64,000 bases of DNA, from the NCBI GenBank assembly GCA_963698265.1, contig CAVOQC010000002.1, positions 481,543 to 545,542 of the forward strand, read 5' to 3'. The position numbers were made by a program, and so were the translations under genes. The DNA comes from FEB-7 sp963698265 (GTDB lineage: Bacteria > Pseudomonadota > Gammaproteobacteria > Burkholderiales > Usitatibacteraceae). Of this stretch, positions 20,390 through 29,230 are shown piece after piece. How positions within the stretch are numbered: position 1 is the stretch's first letter; the number at the start of each line of letters is the position of its first letter. The notes beneath the pieces are model-generated. The model saw nothing but the letters and a program-made list of their open reading frames with translations, searched no databases and was not told the origin of the DNA.

Positions 20390-22192
20390 ATGGCGACCGC
20401 CACTCCCGCATCCAGCCAGGCGCCCGCGCCCGGCGTAGACCGCAAGCTCACCCTCAAGGAGCTGCTCGAGTGGCTGGTGCAGGACGGCCGCGTGGCCCGC
20501 GAGGACGCCGCGAAGCTCGCCCAGGACCACACGCGCTCGCGCGCCGGGAAGCACCCGATCACGATCATCAGCGAGGCGCGCCTGCGCTCCCCGGTGCCGC
20601 CCAACACGCCGCTCAACGCGGAGATGCTCGCCGCGTGGCTCGGCGCGCGGCTGCAGATCCCCTTCTATCACATCGATCCGCTCAAGATCGACCTGCGCGC
20701 GGTCACCGACGTGATGTCCTCGGAGTACGCGCAGCGCCGGGCCATACTCCCGGTGGAGGCGAGCGGCAAGGAAGTGACCATCGCCACGTGCGAGCCGTTC
20801 ATGCGCGCCTGGGAGAAGGAGCTCGCCGAGATGCTGCGCGTCACGGTGAAGCGGGTGATTGCGAACCCCGTCGACATCGAGCGCTACCAGGGCGAGTTCT
20901 ACAACCTCGCCAAGAGCGTCAAGCGCGCCGAGAAGGCCGGCGTGCAGACCACGGGCCTTTCCAACTTCGAGCAGCTCGTGGAGCTGGGCAAGGCGGGCCG
21001 CCAGCTCGACGCCAACGACCACCACATCGTCCACCTCGTCGACTGGCTCTGGCAGTACGCCTTCGACCAGCGCGCGAGCGACATCCACCTGGAGCCGCGG
21101 CGCGAAGCGGGCGTGATCCGCTTCCGCATCGACGGGGTGCTGCACGAGGTCTACCAGATCCCCTACCCGGTGCTGGTCGCCATGACCGCGCGCATCAAGA
21201 TCCTCGGGCGCATGGACGTCATGGAGAAGCGCCGGCCGCAGGACGGGCGCATCAAGACGCGCATGCCCGACGGCGAGGAGATCGAGCTGCGCCTGTCGAC
21301 CCTGCCCACGGCCCACGGGGAGAAGGTGGTGATGCGCATCTTCGACCCCGAGGTGCTCACCCGCGACTTCACCGACCTCGGGTTCACGAAGGACGAGACG
21401 GAGACCTGGACCCACCTCACGCGCCAGACGGGAGGCATCCTGCTGGTGACGGGGCCGACCGGCTCGGGCAAGACCACCACGCTCTACACGACCCTGAAGC
21501 TCCTCGCCACGCCGGAGGTGAACGTCTGCACGATCGAGGACCCGATCGAGATGGTGGACTCGCGCCTGAACCAGATGCAGGTCAACGCCGACATCGACCT
21601 CACGTTCTCCACGGGCGTACGCGCGCTCATGCGCCAGGACCCCGACATCATCATGGTGGGCGAGATCCGCGACCTGGAGACCGCCGACATGGCCGTGCAG
21701 GCCGCACTCACCGGCCACCTCGTCCTGTCCACGCTGCACACCAACGACGCGCCGTCCGCCGTCACGCGGCTGCTGGACCTGGGCGCGGCACCCTACCTCC
21801 TCAACGCGGCCCTGCTGGGCGTCATGGCGCAGCGCCTCGTGCGCACGCTCTGCCCGCACTGCAAGCAGAAGGTGTCGTTCCAGCGCGAGGACGACCACGC
21901 GACCTGGAACGCGATCTGCGCGCCCTTCAAGGCGCCGCCGCCCGCGGAAGTGTGGCGGCCCGTGGGCTGCCTCGAGTGCCGCAACACCGGCTACCTGGGC
22001 CGCATCGGCATCTACGAGATCCTCACGCTCACGGTGGACATCAAGCGCCTGCTCGTCTCCGAGCCGGACATTTCCCGGCTCACCGACGCGGCCTACCGCG
22101 CCGGCATGCGCCCGCTGCGCCTCTCGGGCCTGATGAAGGTGGCCCAGGGCGCGACCACCATCGAGGAAGTCCTGAAGGTCGCCCCCGTCTGA
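20390..22192 (+). CDS. GspE/PilB-type secretion/pilus assembly ATPase
   Basis: A 600-residue type II secretion/type IV pilus extension ATPase. The N-terminal GspEII-like domain covers about residues 1-160. The ATPase core follows, with RASDIHLEP, Walker A GPTGSGKTTT (about 354), the Asp box VNVCTIEDPIE, Walker B PDIIMVGEIRD and the His box LSTLHTND. The tetracysteine zinc-binding loop, CPHCK then CLECRNTGY, lies near residue 490. No other secretion or pilus genes are adjacent, so this is an orphan copy that must act with components encoded elsewhere. The next gene starts 10 nt downstream and is probably co-transcribed. Confidence 0.93.
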   Translation: MATATPASSQAPAPGVDRKLTLKELLEWLVQDGRVAREDAAKLAQDHTRSRAGKHPITIISEARLRSPVPPNTPLNAEMLAAWLGARLQIPFYHIDPLKIDLRAVTDVMSSEYAQRRAILPVEASGKEVTIATCEPFMRAWEKELAEMLRVTVKRVIANPVDIERYQGEFYNLAKSVKRAEKAGVQTTGLSNFEQLVELGKAGRQLDANDHHIVHLVDWLWQYAFDQRASDIHLEPRREAGVIRFRIDGVLHEVYQIPYPVLVAMTARIKILGRMDVMEKRRPQDGRIKTRMPDGEEIELRLSTLPTAHGEKVVMRIFDPEVLTRDFTDLGFTKDETETWTHLTRQTGGILLVTGPTGSGKTTTLYTTLKLLATPEVNVCTIEDPIEMVDSRLNQMQVNADIDLTFSTGVRALMRQDPDIIMVGEIRDLETADMAVQAALTGHLVLSTLHTNDAPSAVTRLLDLGAAPYLLNAALLGVMAQRLVRTLCPHCKQKVSFQREDDHATWNAICAPFKAPPPAEVWRPVGCLECRNTGYLGRIGIYEILTLTVDIKRLLVSEPDISRLTDAAYRAGMRPLRLSGLMKVAQGATTIEEVLKVAPV

Positions 22193-22202
22193 TAGCGCAC
22201 CC

Positions 22203-22883
22203 ATGAAAAAAAGCCTCTACGACCTGGTGGGCGTGCCGCCCGTCGCGCCCCGCGAGATGATCGCCGCCGCCTGCCGCCGCAGCATCGCGAAGTTCGAGCG
22301 CGAGGACACCGAGGAGGCGCGCGCGGGCATCTACGCCGTGCGCGAGGCGTGGTCGATCCTCGGCGACGACAAGCTTCGCGCGGGCTACGACGCCTCGATC
22401 GCGAGCGCCCCTGCCGCGCCGGCAGCCGACCGCCAGCGCGCCGCCGGCGAAGCGGAGCTCGCGACCGCCTCCCTCGCGAGCGAGCTGCTCAAGCCCCGGC
22501 ACGTCCTCGCGGAGAACTGGGAGCGCTACCGCAAGCTCGTGTTCGTGCTGCTCTTCGTGGGCTTCCTCGCGCTCTCGGCGGCGTGGAACCAGAGCAGCCG
22601 CGTGGCCGCGCAGAAGCGCATGGAGGAGGCCACCTACGCGGCCGAGTACGAGGCCGAGAACGGCAAGCCCCGGCCGGATCCCCGCAAGGCCGCTGCCGCG
22701 GCACCGGCCGCGCCTGCCGAGCCTTTCTCCGCGGAGAAGTACGAGCGAGAGCTGAAGGAACGCGAGGCGGCGATCCAGGCGGAAGTGTCCCGGGAACAGA
22801 CGGCGAAGGAGGACGAGTTCCGGGAGAAGTTCCAGCAGGAAAACGACCCCCGCGCGGGCCGCCGGCGCTCTCGCAGCCGCTAG
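22203..22883 (+). CDS. Membrane protein with a degenerate J-like domain
   Basis: A 226-residue protein. Residues 3-65 look like a DnaJ J-domain (SLYDLVGVPPVAPREMI, then YAVREAWSILGDDKLRAGYD) but the essential HPD tripeptide between helices II and III is absent (SIAKFERED there), so it should not stimulate DnaK. A single membrane segment follows at about 110-128 (LVFVLLFVGFLALSAAW), then an Ala/Pro linker and a charged helical tail of about 60 residues that could form a coiled coil. It begins 10 nt after the GspE-like gene and may help assemble or localise that machinery (inference). Its stop overlaps the convergent SprT-like gene stop at CTAG. Confidence 0.72.
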   Translation: MKKSLYDLVGVPPVAPREMIAAACRRSIAKFEREDTEEARAGIYAVREAWSILGDDKLRAGYDASIASAPAAPAADRQRAAGEAELATASLASELLKPRHVLAENWERYRKLVFVLLFVGFLALSAAWNQSSRVAAQKRMEEATYAAEYEAENGKPRPDPRKAAAAAPAAPAEPFSAEKYERELKEREAAIQAEVSREQTAKEDEFREKFQQENDPRAGRRRSRSR

Positions 22884-23395
22884 CGGGCGGCGCCCGCGGG
22901 CGGCTCGCCCAGGATCTCGCGCACCAGCGCGGATTCGCGCGCGTAGAACCCCTCGGTGTGGAACGTCTCCGCGAACCGGTAGAGCTCGTAGTCGAAGTGG
23001 TGGCACATCTCGTGCACCAGCGTGCGCAGGAAGGTGCGGAACTTCACCACGTCGTCGCGCGCCGCGGTGCGCATCCAGACGCTCGCCCGGGCGACCTTGC
23101 CGTCGTTGTCCGGCTCGTAGAGGCCATGCAGCTCGCCGCCGGCGTCGCTCGGCCGGCGCGCGAGGATGCGGGCGCGCACCGGCGGCGTACCCAGTTGCGC
23201 GTTGAGCGCATCGACGAGCCTCTGGCAGGCATCCTGCGCCGCGCGCGGCTCGCCCGTGGCGAGCGCGGGCTCGACCGCCTTTGCGAAGGGCACGAGGGCG
23301 GCGGGGTCGGAAAGCGCCACGCGGCGGATCGCATCGCTGCGAAGATAGATGCGCTGCCGGGCGGGCGAGAGCCGGTCGAAGTAGGCGAAGGGCAT
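22880..23395 (-). CDS. SprT-like zinc metalloprotein
   Basis: A 171-residue protein with the zinc-protease motif TLVHEMCHHFDYELY, a HEMxHxxD arrangement like that of SprT/SprT-like and minigluzincin domains. The flanking FRTFLRTLVHE helix fits. The usual C-terminal zinc ribbon of SprT is absent, so it is a short form. The ATG at 23395 is the first in frame with the homologous-looking N-terminus MPFAYFDRLSPA. Substrate unknown; DNA-protein crosslink proteolysis is known for the Spartan branch only. It is divergent from the alkaline-phosphatase-family gene with only 30 bp between them. Confidence 0.75.
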   Translation of the reverse strand: MPFAYFDRLSPARQRIYLRSDAIRRVALSDPAALVPFAKAVEPALATGEPRAAQDACQRLVDALNAQLGTPPVRARILARRPSDAGGELHGLYEPDNDGKVARASVWMRTAARDDVVKFRTFLRTLVHEMCHHFDYELYRFAETFHTEGFYARESALVREILGEPPAGAAR

Positions 23396-23425
23396 GGGCC
23401 CGTGAATTCTAATAGACTCGATCGC

Positions 23426-25072
23426 ATGAGAGCGCTCCTGCGCGCGCGAAGCGCGTCCGCCGCCTTCGCGGCCCTCGTCCTCGCCGCGGGCTGCGCCACG
23501 CCGCCTCCCGCGCCCGTGGAGGCGCCGCGCCTCGTGGTGCTCCTCGTGGCCGACGGGCTGCCGCAGCGCCAGGTCACCGGCTATCGCGACCAGCTCGGCA
23601 CCGACGGGCTGAACCGGTTCCTGGAGCGCGGGGCGTGGTTCGCCAACGCCCACTTCGGCTACGCGAACACGCTCACCGGGCCGGGCCACGCGACCATCCT
23701 CACCGGCGCCCACCCGCGCGCCAGCGGGATCATCGGCAACGACTGGCGCGACCCCGCCACGGGCGCGATCGTGTATTGCGCGGAAGACCCCGCGCACCGC
23801 TACCTCGGCCACTCCACCGCGGCCCACGACGGAACCAGCCCGCGCAACCTGCGCGCCGAGACCCTGGGCGAAGTGCTGGTAGCGGCGGACTCCCGCTCGA
23901 AGGTGGTCGCCGTCTCCGGCAAGGACCGCGGCGCGATCCTGCTCGCCGGGCGCGCGGGCGCGGCCTACGTGTTCATGCGCGCAACCGGCGCGTTCGCCTC
24001 CACCACCTATTACCTGCGCGAGCACCCGCCGTGGGTCGAGGCGTTCAACGCCGCGAAGCCCGCCGACCGCTACTTCAAGGCGGCGTGGACACCGCTCCTG
24101 CCCAACATGGCCTACGGGCGCAGCGTCCCCGACGACCAGCCCTGGTTCTCCGCGGGCGGGCGCCTGCCGATGACGATCGACGGGGGCCTCGAGGCGCCCG
24201 GCCCGAACTTCTACGCGAGCCTCTACCGCAGCCCCTTCCTCGACGCGCTCACGCTCGATTTCGCGCTGGCCGCCGTCGACGGCGAGTCGCTCGGCCGCGA
24301 CGACGCGCCCGACATCCTCGCGGTAAGCCTGTCCGGCCACGACTACGTGAACCACGCCTGGGGCGCGGAATCGCGGCTTTCCCACGACCACGTGCTGCAG
24401 CTCGATCACCTGCTGGAAGCCTTCTTCGGGGAACTCGACCGCCGCGTCGGCCGCGATCGCTATGTCGCCGTGCTCACGGCGGACCACGGTTTCATGCCGG
24501 TTCCGGAGTTCAGTTTGTCGCAAGGCAAGCCCGCGGGCCGGCAGAGCCCGCGCGCAGCGCTCGCGAAACTGGAGGCGGGTCTCGCGGCGAAATTCGGCCC
24601 GGGGCCGTGGACGAAGGGCTGGAGCGCGCAGGCGATCCTGCTCGACCGGGCGCTGGTGGCGAAGCGCGGCGTGGACGAGGCGGCACTCGGGGAGGAAGCG
24701 AAACGGATCCTCCTCGCCGAGCCCGGCATCGAGGCGGTCTTTACGCGCGCCGAGATCGAGGCCGATGCGCCGGCACAGGCGCCCTATCTGGCCGCGGTGC
24801 GCAAGGGGTGGCATCGCGGCCTTTCCGGCGACCTGCAGGTGGTGACCCGGCCGGGATGGATCCTCTCGTCCTACGGCAAGGGAACCACGCACGGCTCGCC
24901 CCATCCCGAGGACACGGGCGTGCCGATCCTCGTCTACGGGCCGCCCTGGGTGAAGCCCGGCCGCCGGGACGCGCCCGTGGACGTGGCCGACATCGCGCCA
25001 ACGCTCGCGGTGCTGCTCGGCGCGCGCGCGCCCTCGTCCTCCGAAGGCGTGCCGCTGCCGCTCGCGCCCTGA
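23426..25072 (+). CDS. Alkaline-phosphatase-family lipoprotein (nucleotide pyrophosphatase/phosphodiesterase-like)
   Basis: A 548-residue predicted lipoprotein (lipobox LVLAAGC) of the alkaline phosphatase superfamily, close to the PafA/type I phosphodiesterase group. The first metal site is VLLVADGLPQ; the nucleophile region is GYANTLTGPGHATILTGAHP with the catalytic Thr; later metal ligands are in LSGHDYVNHAWG, LTADHGFMPVPE and TTHGSPHPED. Such enzymes hydrolyse phosphate mono- or diesters in the periplasm. The C-terminus GVPLPLAP is the sequence from which the downstream 50-bp repeat array grows, so the 3' end of this gene has been involved in duplication. Confidence 0.88.
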   Translation: MRALLRARSASAAFAALVLAAGCATPPPAPVEAPRLVVLLVADGLPQRQVTGYRDQLGTDGLNRFLERGAWFANAHFGYANTLTGPGHATILTGAHPRASGIIGNDWRDPATGAIVYCAEDPAHRYLGHSTAAHDGTSPRNLRAETLGEVLVAADSRSKVVAVSGKDRGAILLAGRAGAAYVFMRATGAFASTTYYLREHPPWVEAFNAAKPADRYFKAAWTPLLPNMAYGRSVPDDQPWFSAGGRLPMTIDGGLEAPGPNFYASLYRSPFLDALTLDFALAAVDGESLGRDDAPDILAVSLSGHDYVNHAWGAESRLSHDHVLQLDHLLEAFFGELDRRVGRDRYVAVLTADHGFMPVPEFSLSQGKPAGRQSPRAALAKLEAGLAAKFGPGPWTKGWSAQAILLDRALVAKRGVDEAALGEEAKRILLAEPGIEAVFTRAEIEADAPAQAPYLAAVRKGWHRGLSGDLQVVTRPGWILSSYGKGTTHGSPHPEDTGVPILVYGPPWVKPGRRDAPVDVADIAPTLAVLLGARAPSSSEGVPLPLAP

Positions 25073-25209
25073 CGCGATACTGCGCCGACGATTTCGTCCT
25101 GCCGCTGCCACTCGCGCCTTGACGCTCTACTACGCCGACCACTTCGTCCTGCCGCTGCCACTCGCGCCTTGACGCTCTACTACGCCGACCACTTCGTCCT
25201 GCCGCTGCC
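25051..25209 (+). repeat. 50-bp tandem repeat linking two genes; each copy carries a stop and a TTG start
   Basis: Units start at 25069, 25119 and 25169, with a partial unit before (25051-25068, the end of the phosphatase gene). The second and third copies are identical for 41 bp; the first differs at several bases. Since 50 is not a multiple of 3, each copy encodes a separate 17-residue ORF (TTG ACG CTC TAC then stop TGA) ending LPLPLAP, and each TGA overlaps the next TTG. The last copy is the start of the histone deacetylase gene. Confidence 0.9.
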
Positions 25210-26068
25210 GCCGGGGCACCGCTTCCCGATGGCGAAGTACGCGCGGCTTCGCGAGCGGCTCGCGGCGAGCGGCGCCTTCCGGGACGACGAGTTCCGCGTG
25301 CCGCCCGCGGCGACCGACACCGAGATTTTGCGCGTGCACTGCCCGGCCTACCTCGAGCGCGTTACGACGGGGCGGCTTTCGGCGGGCGAGATCCGCGCGA
25401 TCGGCTTCCCGTGGTCCGCGCAGATGGTCGAGCGTTCGCGCCGCTCCGCGGGCGCGACCATCGCCGCGGCCCGCGACGCCCTCGCGCAGGGCTGGTCGGC
25501 CAACCTCGCCGGGGGCACGCACCACGCGCACCGCGACCGCGGGGAAGGCTTCTGCGTGTTCAACGACGCGGCGATCGCGGCACGCGCCCTGCAGGCCGAG
25601 GCGGGAATCGCGCGCGTGGCGGTGATCGATTGCGACGTCCACCAGGGCAACGGCACGGCATCGATCCTGCGCGGCGACGATTCGGTCTTCACCTTTTCGC
25701 TGCACGGCGCGCGAAACTTCCCGTTCGTGAAGGAGGAGGGCGATCTCGACATCGAGCTTGCCGACGGCACGGGAGACGAGGAGTACCTGGCGCAGCTCGA
25801 GCGCGGCCTGGAAGAGACGCTTTCGCGCGCGCGCCCGCAGCTCGCGATCTACCTCGCGGGCGCCGATCCCCACGAGGGCGACCGGCTCGGCAGGCTGCGG
25901 CTCACGCAGGACGGCCTCGCGCGACGCGACGCGATGGTGCTCGGCATGCTCCACGCGCGGGCCATTCCCGTGGCGATCGCGATGGCCGGCGGCTACGGCC
26001 GCGATCCCGAGGACACGGTCGCGATCCACGCCGCCACGATTCTCGCCGCGCGGCGGCTCCTCGGATGA
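25169..26068 (+). CDS. Histone deacetylase-family (class IV-like) amidohydrolase
   Basis: A 299-residue zinc-dependent deacetylase of the bacterial HDAC/acetoin utilisation family. The active site is intact: GGTHHAHRDRGEGFCVFND holds the tandem His pair, VIDCDVHQGNGTA the Asp/His zinc ligands, and LAGADPHEGD the third zinc Asp. The conserved N-terminus LYYADHFVLPLP fixes the start at the TTG at 25169, within the last copy of the 50-bp repeat; no ATG fits. Likely substrates are acetylated polyamines or lysines. Its stop overlaps the helicase start (ATGA), linking it to the Lhr/PdeM genes. Confidence 0.92.
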   Translation: MTLYYADHFVLPLPPGHRFPMAKYARLRERLAASGAFRDDEFRVPPAATDTEILRVHCPAYLERVTTGRLSAGEIRAIGFPWSAQMVERSRRSAGATIAAARDALAQGWSANLAGGTHHAHRDRGEGFCVFNDAAIAARALQAEAGIARVAVIDCDVHQGNGTASILRGDDSVFTFSLHGARNFPFVKEEGDLDIELADGTGDEEYLAQLERGLEETLSRARPQLAIYLAGADPHEGDRLGRLRLTQDGLARRDAMVLGMLHARAIPVAIAMAGGYGRDPEDTVAIHAATILAARRLLG

Positions 26069-28527
26069 CGGAGCGCCTCGAGGCGTGGTTCGCGGCGCGG
26101 GGCTGGCGGGCCTTCGACTTCCAGCGCGAGGTGCGCGACGCCTATCTCGCCGGTGAATCGGGGCTCGTCCACTCGGCGACAGGCACGGGGAAGACCCTTG
26201 CCGCCTTCCTCGGCCCGGTGGCCGAGGCGATCGCGGAGGGCGCGCAGGCTACGCCCGGGCTTCGCGTGCTGTGGATCACGCCCATGCGCGCGCTTGCGGT
26301 AGACACGGTGGCATCGCTTGCGAACGCGCTGGAGGGGACGGGGCTCGCCTGGTCGCTCGGCGCGCGCACCGGCGACACGCCCGCAGCGGAACGCGCGAAG
26401 CAGGCGAGGAAGCTTCCCACGGCGCTGGTGACCACGCCCGAGAGCCTGTCGCTCCTGCTTTCCCATGCCGAGGCGCGCGAGCGCCTCGCGACCCTGCGGG
26501 CAGTGATCGTCGACGAGTGGCACGAGCTGCTCGGCAACAAGCGCGGCGTGCAGGTGGAACTGGCGCTCGCACGCCTCAGGCGCTGGAACCCGGCGATCCG
26601 CACCTGGGGGCTTTCGGCGACGCTGGGCAATCTCGACGAGGCGCTGGAGAGGCTGCTCGCCGGCGCGCCCGGGCGCGTGGTGCGCGGCGTCTCCGACAAG
26701 CAGGTCGTGATCGACACGCTCATTCCCGACGCGGTCGATCGCTTCCCGTGGGCGGGGCACCTGGGCCTCGCGATGCTCCCGGAAGTCGTGGCCGCGCTGG
26801 AGGCCTCGCGCTCCACGCTCGTCTTCACCAACACCCGCTCGCAGGCGGAGACCTGGTACCAGGCGATCCTCGAGGCGAAGCCGGAGTGGGCGGGGCTCGT
26901 GGCGCTGCACCACGGCTCGCTCGACGCGGAGGTGCGCCGCTGGGTGGAGGCGGGGCTCAAGGAGGGCAGGCTCAAGGCAGTGGTCGCGACCTCGAGCCTG
27001 GACCTGGGCGTGGACTTCTCCCCGGTGGAACGGGTGCTGCAGATCGGAAGCCCCAAGGGCGTTGCGCGGCTCCTGCAGCGCGCCGGCCGCTCGGGGCATG
27101 CGCCGGGGCAGGTGAGCCGGGCGAGTTGCGTGCCGACCCACGCGCTGGAGTTCGTGGAGGCCGCGGCGGTGCGGCGCGCGGCCGACGCGCGCCGGATCGA
27201 ATCGCGCCGTCCCGTGGTGAAGCCCCTCGACGTCCTCGTGCAGCACCTGGTCACCATCGCCGCGGGCGAGGGCTTCGTCGAGGAGGACCTGCTGGCGGAG
27301 GTGCGGTCCACGCGCGCGTTCCGCGACCTCGCGGACGACGAGTGGCGCTGGGCCATGGATTTCGTCACGCGCGGCGGCGATTCGCTCAAGGCCTATGCCG
27401 AGTACCGGAAAGTGGAAGAAGTCGACGGCTGGCACGTGGTGCGCGACGCCGCGATCGCGAAGCGCCACCGCATGTCCGTGGGCACCATCGTGTCGGACGC
27501 CGCGATGGACGTGCGCTACCTGAACGGCCGGCGCCTGGGCAACGTGGAGGAATCCTTCGTGGCGTGGCTCTCGCCGGGGGACGCCTTCGTCTTCGGCGGG
27601 CATGCGCTGGAACTGATCCGCGTGGAGGGCATGACGGCACTGGTGCGCCCCGCGAAACCGGGCGCGGCCACGGTGCCGCGCTGGCAGGGCGGGCGAAGCC
27701 CGCTTTCGAGCGAGGTGTCGGAGAGCGTGCGCGAGCTGCTGGAGGCGCACCTCGAGGGCCGGGCGCAGGAGCCTGAGATGCGCGCGGTCGAGCGCCTCCT
27801 CGCCCTGCAGCAGCGCTGGTCGCGCATCCCGCGCCGCCACGAACTCCTCGTGGAGCAGTGCGAGACGCGCGAAGGGCACCACGTCTTCGTCTACCCCTTC
27901 GAGGGGCGGCACGTGCACGTGGGGCTCTCCGCGCTCCTCGCGTGGCGGCTCGCGCGCACGCGCCCGGCGTCGTTCTCGCTCGCCTTCAACGATTGCGGCT
28001 TCGAGTTGCTCTCGCGCGAACGCTTCGAGCTGCTGCCGCTCCTGAAGGCCGGGCTCCTGTCGCCGGAGAATCTCCTGGGCGACGTCCTCGCGAGCCTGAA
28101 CGCCGCGGAGCTCTCCCGGCGCCAGTTCCGCGAGATCGCGCGCGTGGCCGGCCTCGTGTTCCAGGGCTATCCGGGGCAGCCGAAGACCAACCGGCAGGTG
28201 CAGGCCACGAGCGGGCTCCTCTACGACGTGTTCGCGCGCTGGGATGCGGGCAACCCGCTCCTCGCGCAGGCCGAGCGCGAGGTGCTCGAGCGCGAGCTGG
28301 AGTTCTCGCGGCTCGCCGCCGCGGTGCGCCGTTTCTCGACGGCTCCCGTGCTGCTGCGCCGGACGGAGAAGCCCACGCCTTTCGCGTTCCCGCTGATGGT
28401 CGCGCGCCTGCGCGAAAAGCTCTCCAGCGAAAAGCTCGCCGACCGCGTGCGGCGCATGCAGCTCGAGTTCGACCGCGCGGCGGAACCGGCTGCCGACGAG
28501 AGCGGCCAGGCGGAGCTCTTCTCGTGA
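26065..28527 (+). CDS. Lhr-like DEXH helicase (ligase-associated DNA damage response type)
   Basis: An 820-residue 3'-5' SF2 helicase of the Lhr-core group. Motif I is HSATGTGKTLA, motif II VDEWHELLG (DEWH for DEXH), motif III LSATLGN, motif IV VFTNTRSQAE, motif VI QRAGRSGHAPG. The Lhr-specific winged-helix and C-terminal domains follow (SFSLAFNDCGFELLS; YPGQPKTNRQVQATSGLLYDVF in part: PKTNRQVQATSGLLYDVF). In other bacteria this form clusters with an ATP-dependent ligase, an MBL-fold exonuclease and PdeM. Here only PdeM is adjacent. The start overlaps the deacetylase stop by 4 nt, the stop overlaps pdeM by 4 nt. Confidence 0.93.
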   Translation: MTERLEAWFAARGWRAFDFQREVRDAYLAGESGLVHSATGTGKTLAAFLGPVAEAIAEGAQATPGLRVLWITPMRALAVDTVASLANALEGTGLAWSLGARTGDTPAAERAKQARKLPTALVTTPESLSLLLSHAEARERLATLRAVIVDEWHELLGNKRGVQVELALARLRRWNPAIRTWGLSATLGNLDEALERLLAGAPGRVVRGVSDKQVVIDTLIPDAVDRFPWAGHLGLAMLPEVVAALEASRSTLVFTNTRSQAETWYQAILEAKPEWAGLVALHHGSLDAEVRRWVEAGLKEGRLKAVVATSSLDLGVDFSPVERVLQIGSPKGVARLLQRAGRSGHAPGQVSRASCVPTHALEFVEAAAVRRAADARRIESRRPVVKPLDVLVQHLVTIAAGEGFVEEDLLAEVRSTRAFRDLADDEWRWAMDFVTRGGDSLKAYAEYRKVEEVDGWHVVRDAAIAKRHRMSVGTIVSDAAMDVRYLNGRRLGNVEESFVAWLSPGDAFVFGGHALELIRVEGMTALVRPAKPGAATVPRWQGGRSPLSSEVSESVRELLEAHLEGRAQEPEMRAVERLLALQQRWSRIPRRHELLVEQCETREGHHVFVYPFEGRHVHVGLSALLAWRLARTRPASFSLAFNDCGFELLSRERFELLPLLKAGLLSPENLLGDVLASLNAAELSRRQFREIARVAGLVFQGYPGQPKTNRQVQATSGLLYDVFARWDAGNPLLAQAEREVLERELEFSRLAAAVRRFSTAPVLLRRTEKPTPFAFPLMVARLREKLSSEKLADRVRRMQLEFDRAAEPAADESGQAELFS

Positions 28528-29192
28528 CCGACTGCGTCGTGGCGGGCGAGCGCCTCGTCCTGCTCGCCGAGCGGGCGGCGTGGTGGCCTGCCGCACGCAC
28601 GCTCTTCGTCGCCGACTTCCACCTCGGCAAGGCTGCGAGCTTTCGCAGCGCCGGCATTGCGCTTCCCGCGGGCACGACCACGGAGAACCTCGAGCGGCTC
28701 GAGTGCGCGCTCGCCGGGCGCGACGTCGCGCACCTGGTGATCCTCGGCGATTTCCTGCATAGCGCGCAGGCGAGGGCGGAGGCGACCCTTGCACGCTTCG
28801 CCGCCTGGCGGCATTCGCGGCGGGACCTCGCGATCACGCTGGTGCGCGGCAACCACGACGACCGCGCAGGCGATCCCCCGGGCGAGTGGGGCATGCGCTG
28901 CGTCGATCCAGGCGAGGCGCTCGGCCCCTTCGCGCTCGTACACGAGCCGGCACCGGCGGCGGGCGGCTACGCGCTCGCCGGTCACATCCATCCGGCGGTG
29001 CGGCTGTCGGAGCGCGGCGAGCAGTCGCTGCGGCTGCCGTGCTTCTGGTTCGGCAAGCGCGTGGGGGTGCTGCCCTCGTTCGGCGCGTTCACCGGCTCCG
29101 CGCTCGTGCGGCCACGCGCCGGGGACCGGGTCTTCGTCGTCGCGGGAGACGAGGTGGTGGCCGTTCCCGCCTCGGGGCGCACCGCATCCTGA
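28524..29192 (+). CDS. pdeM: Ligase-associated DNA damage response endonuclease PdeM (metallophosphoesterase)
   Basis: A 222-residue calcineurin-like phosphoesterase. Metal-binding blocks are clear: FVADFHLGKA, VILGDFLHS, LVRGNHDDR and LAGHIHPAVRL. The arrangement and the AGIALPAGTT stretch match PdeM, which partners the Lhr-core helicase in a poorly characterised repair system. A GTG start overlaps the helicase TGA (GTGA), so the two are translationally coupled. The ligase and exonuclease members of the system are not in this window. Confidence 0.9.
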   Translation: MTDCVVAGERLVLLAERAAWWPAARTLFVADFHLGKAASFRSAGIALPAGTTTENLERLECALAGRDVAHLVILGDFLHSAQARAEATLARFAAWRHSRRDLAITLVRGNHDDRAGDPPGEWGMRCVDPGEALGPFALVHEPAPAAGGYALAGHIHPAVRLSERGEQSLRLPCFWFGKRVGVLPSFGAFTGSALVRPRAGDRVFVVAGDEVVAVPASGRTAS

Positions 29193-29230
29193 CCATGGCA
29201 CGGGAGCGCGAACCGGCGCGCGGTCGGACT

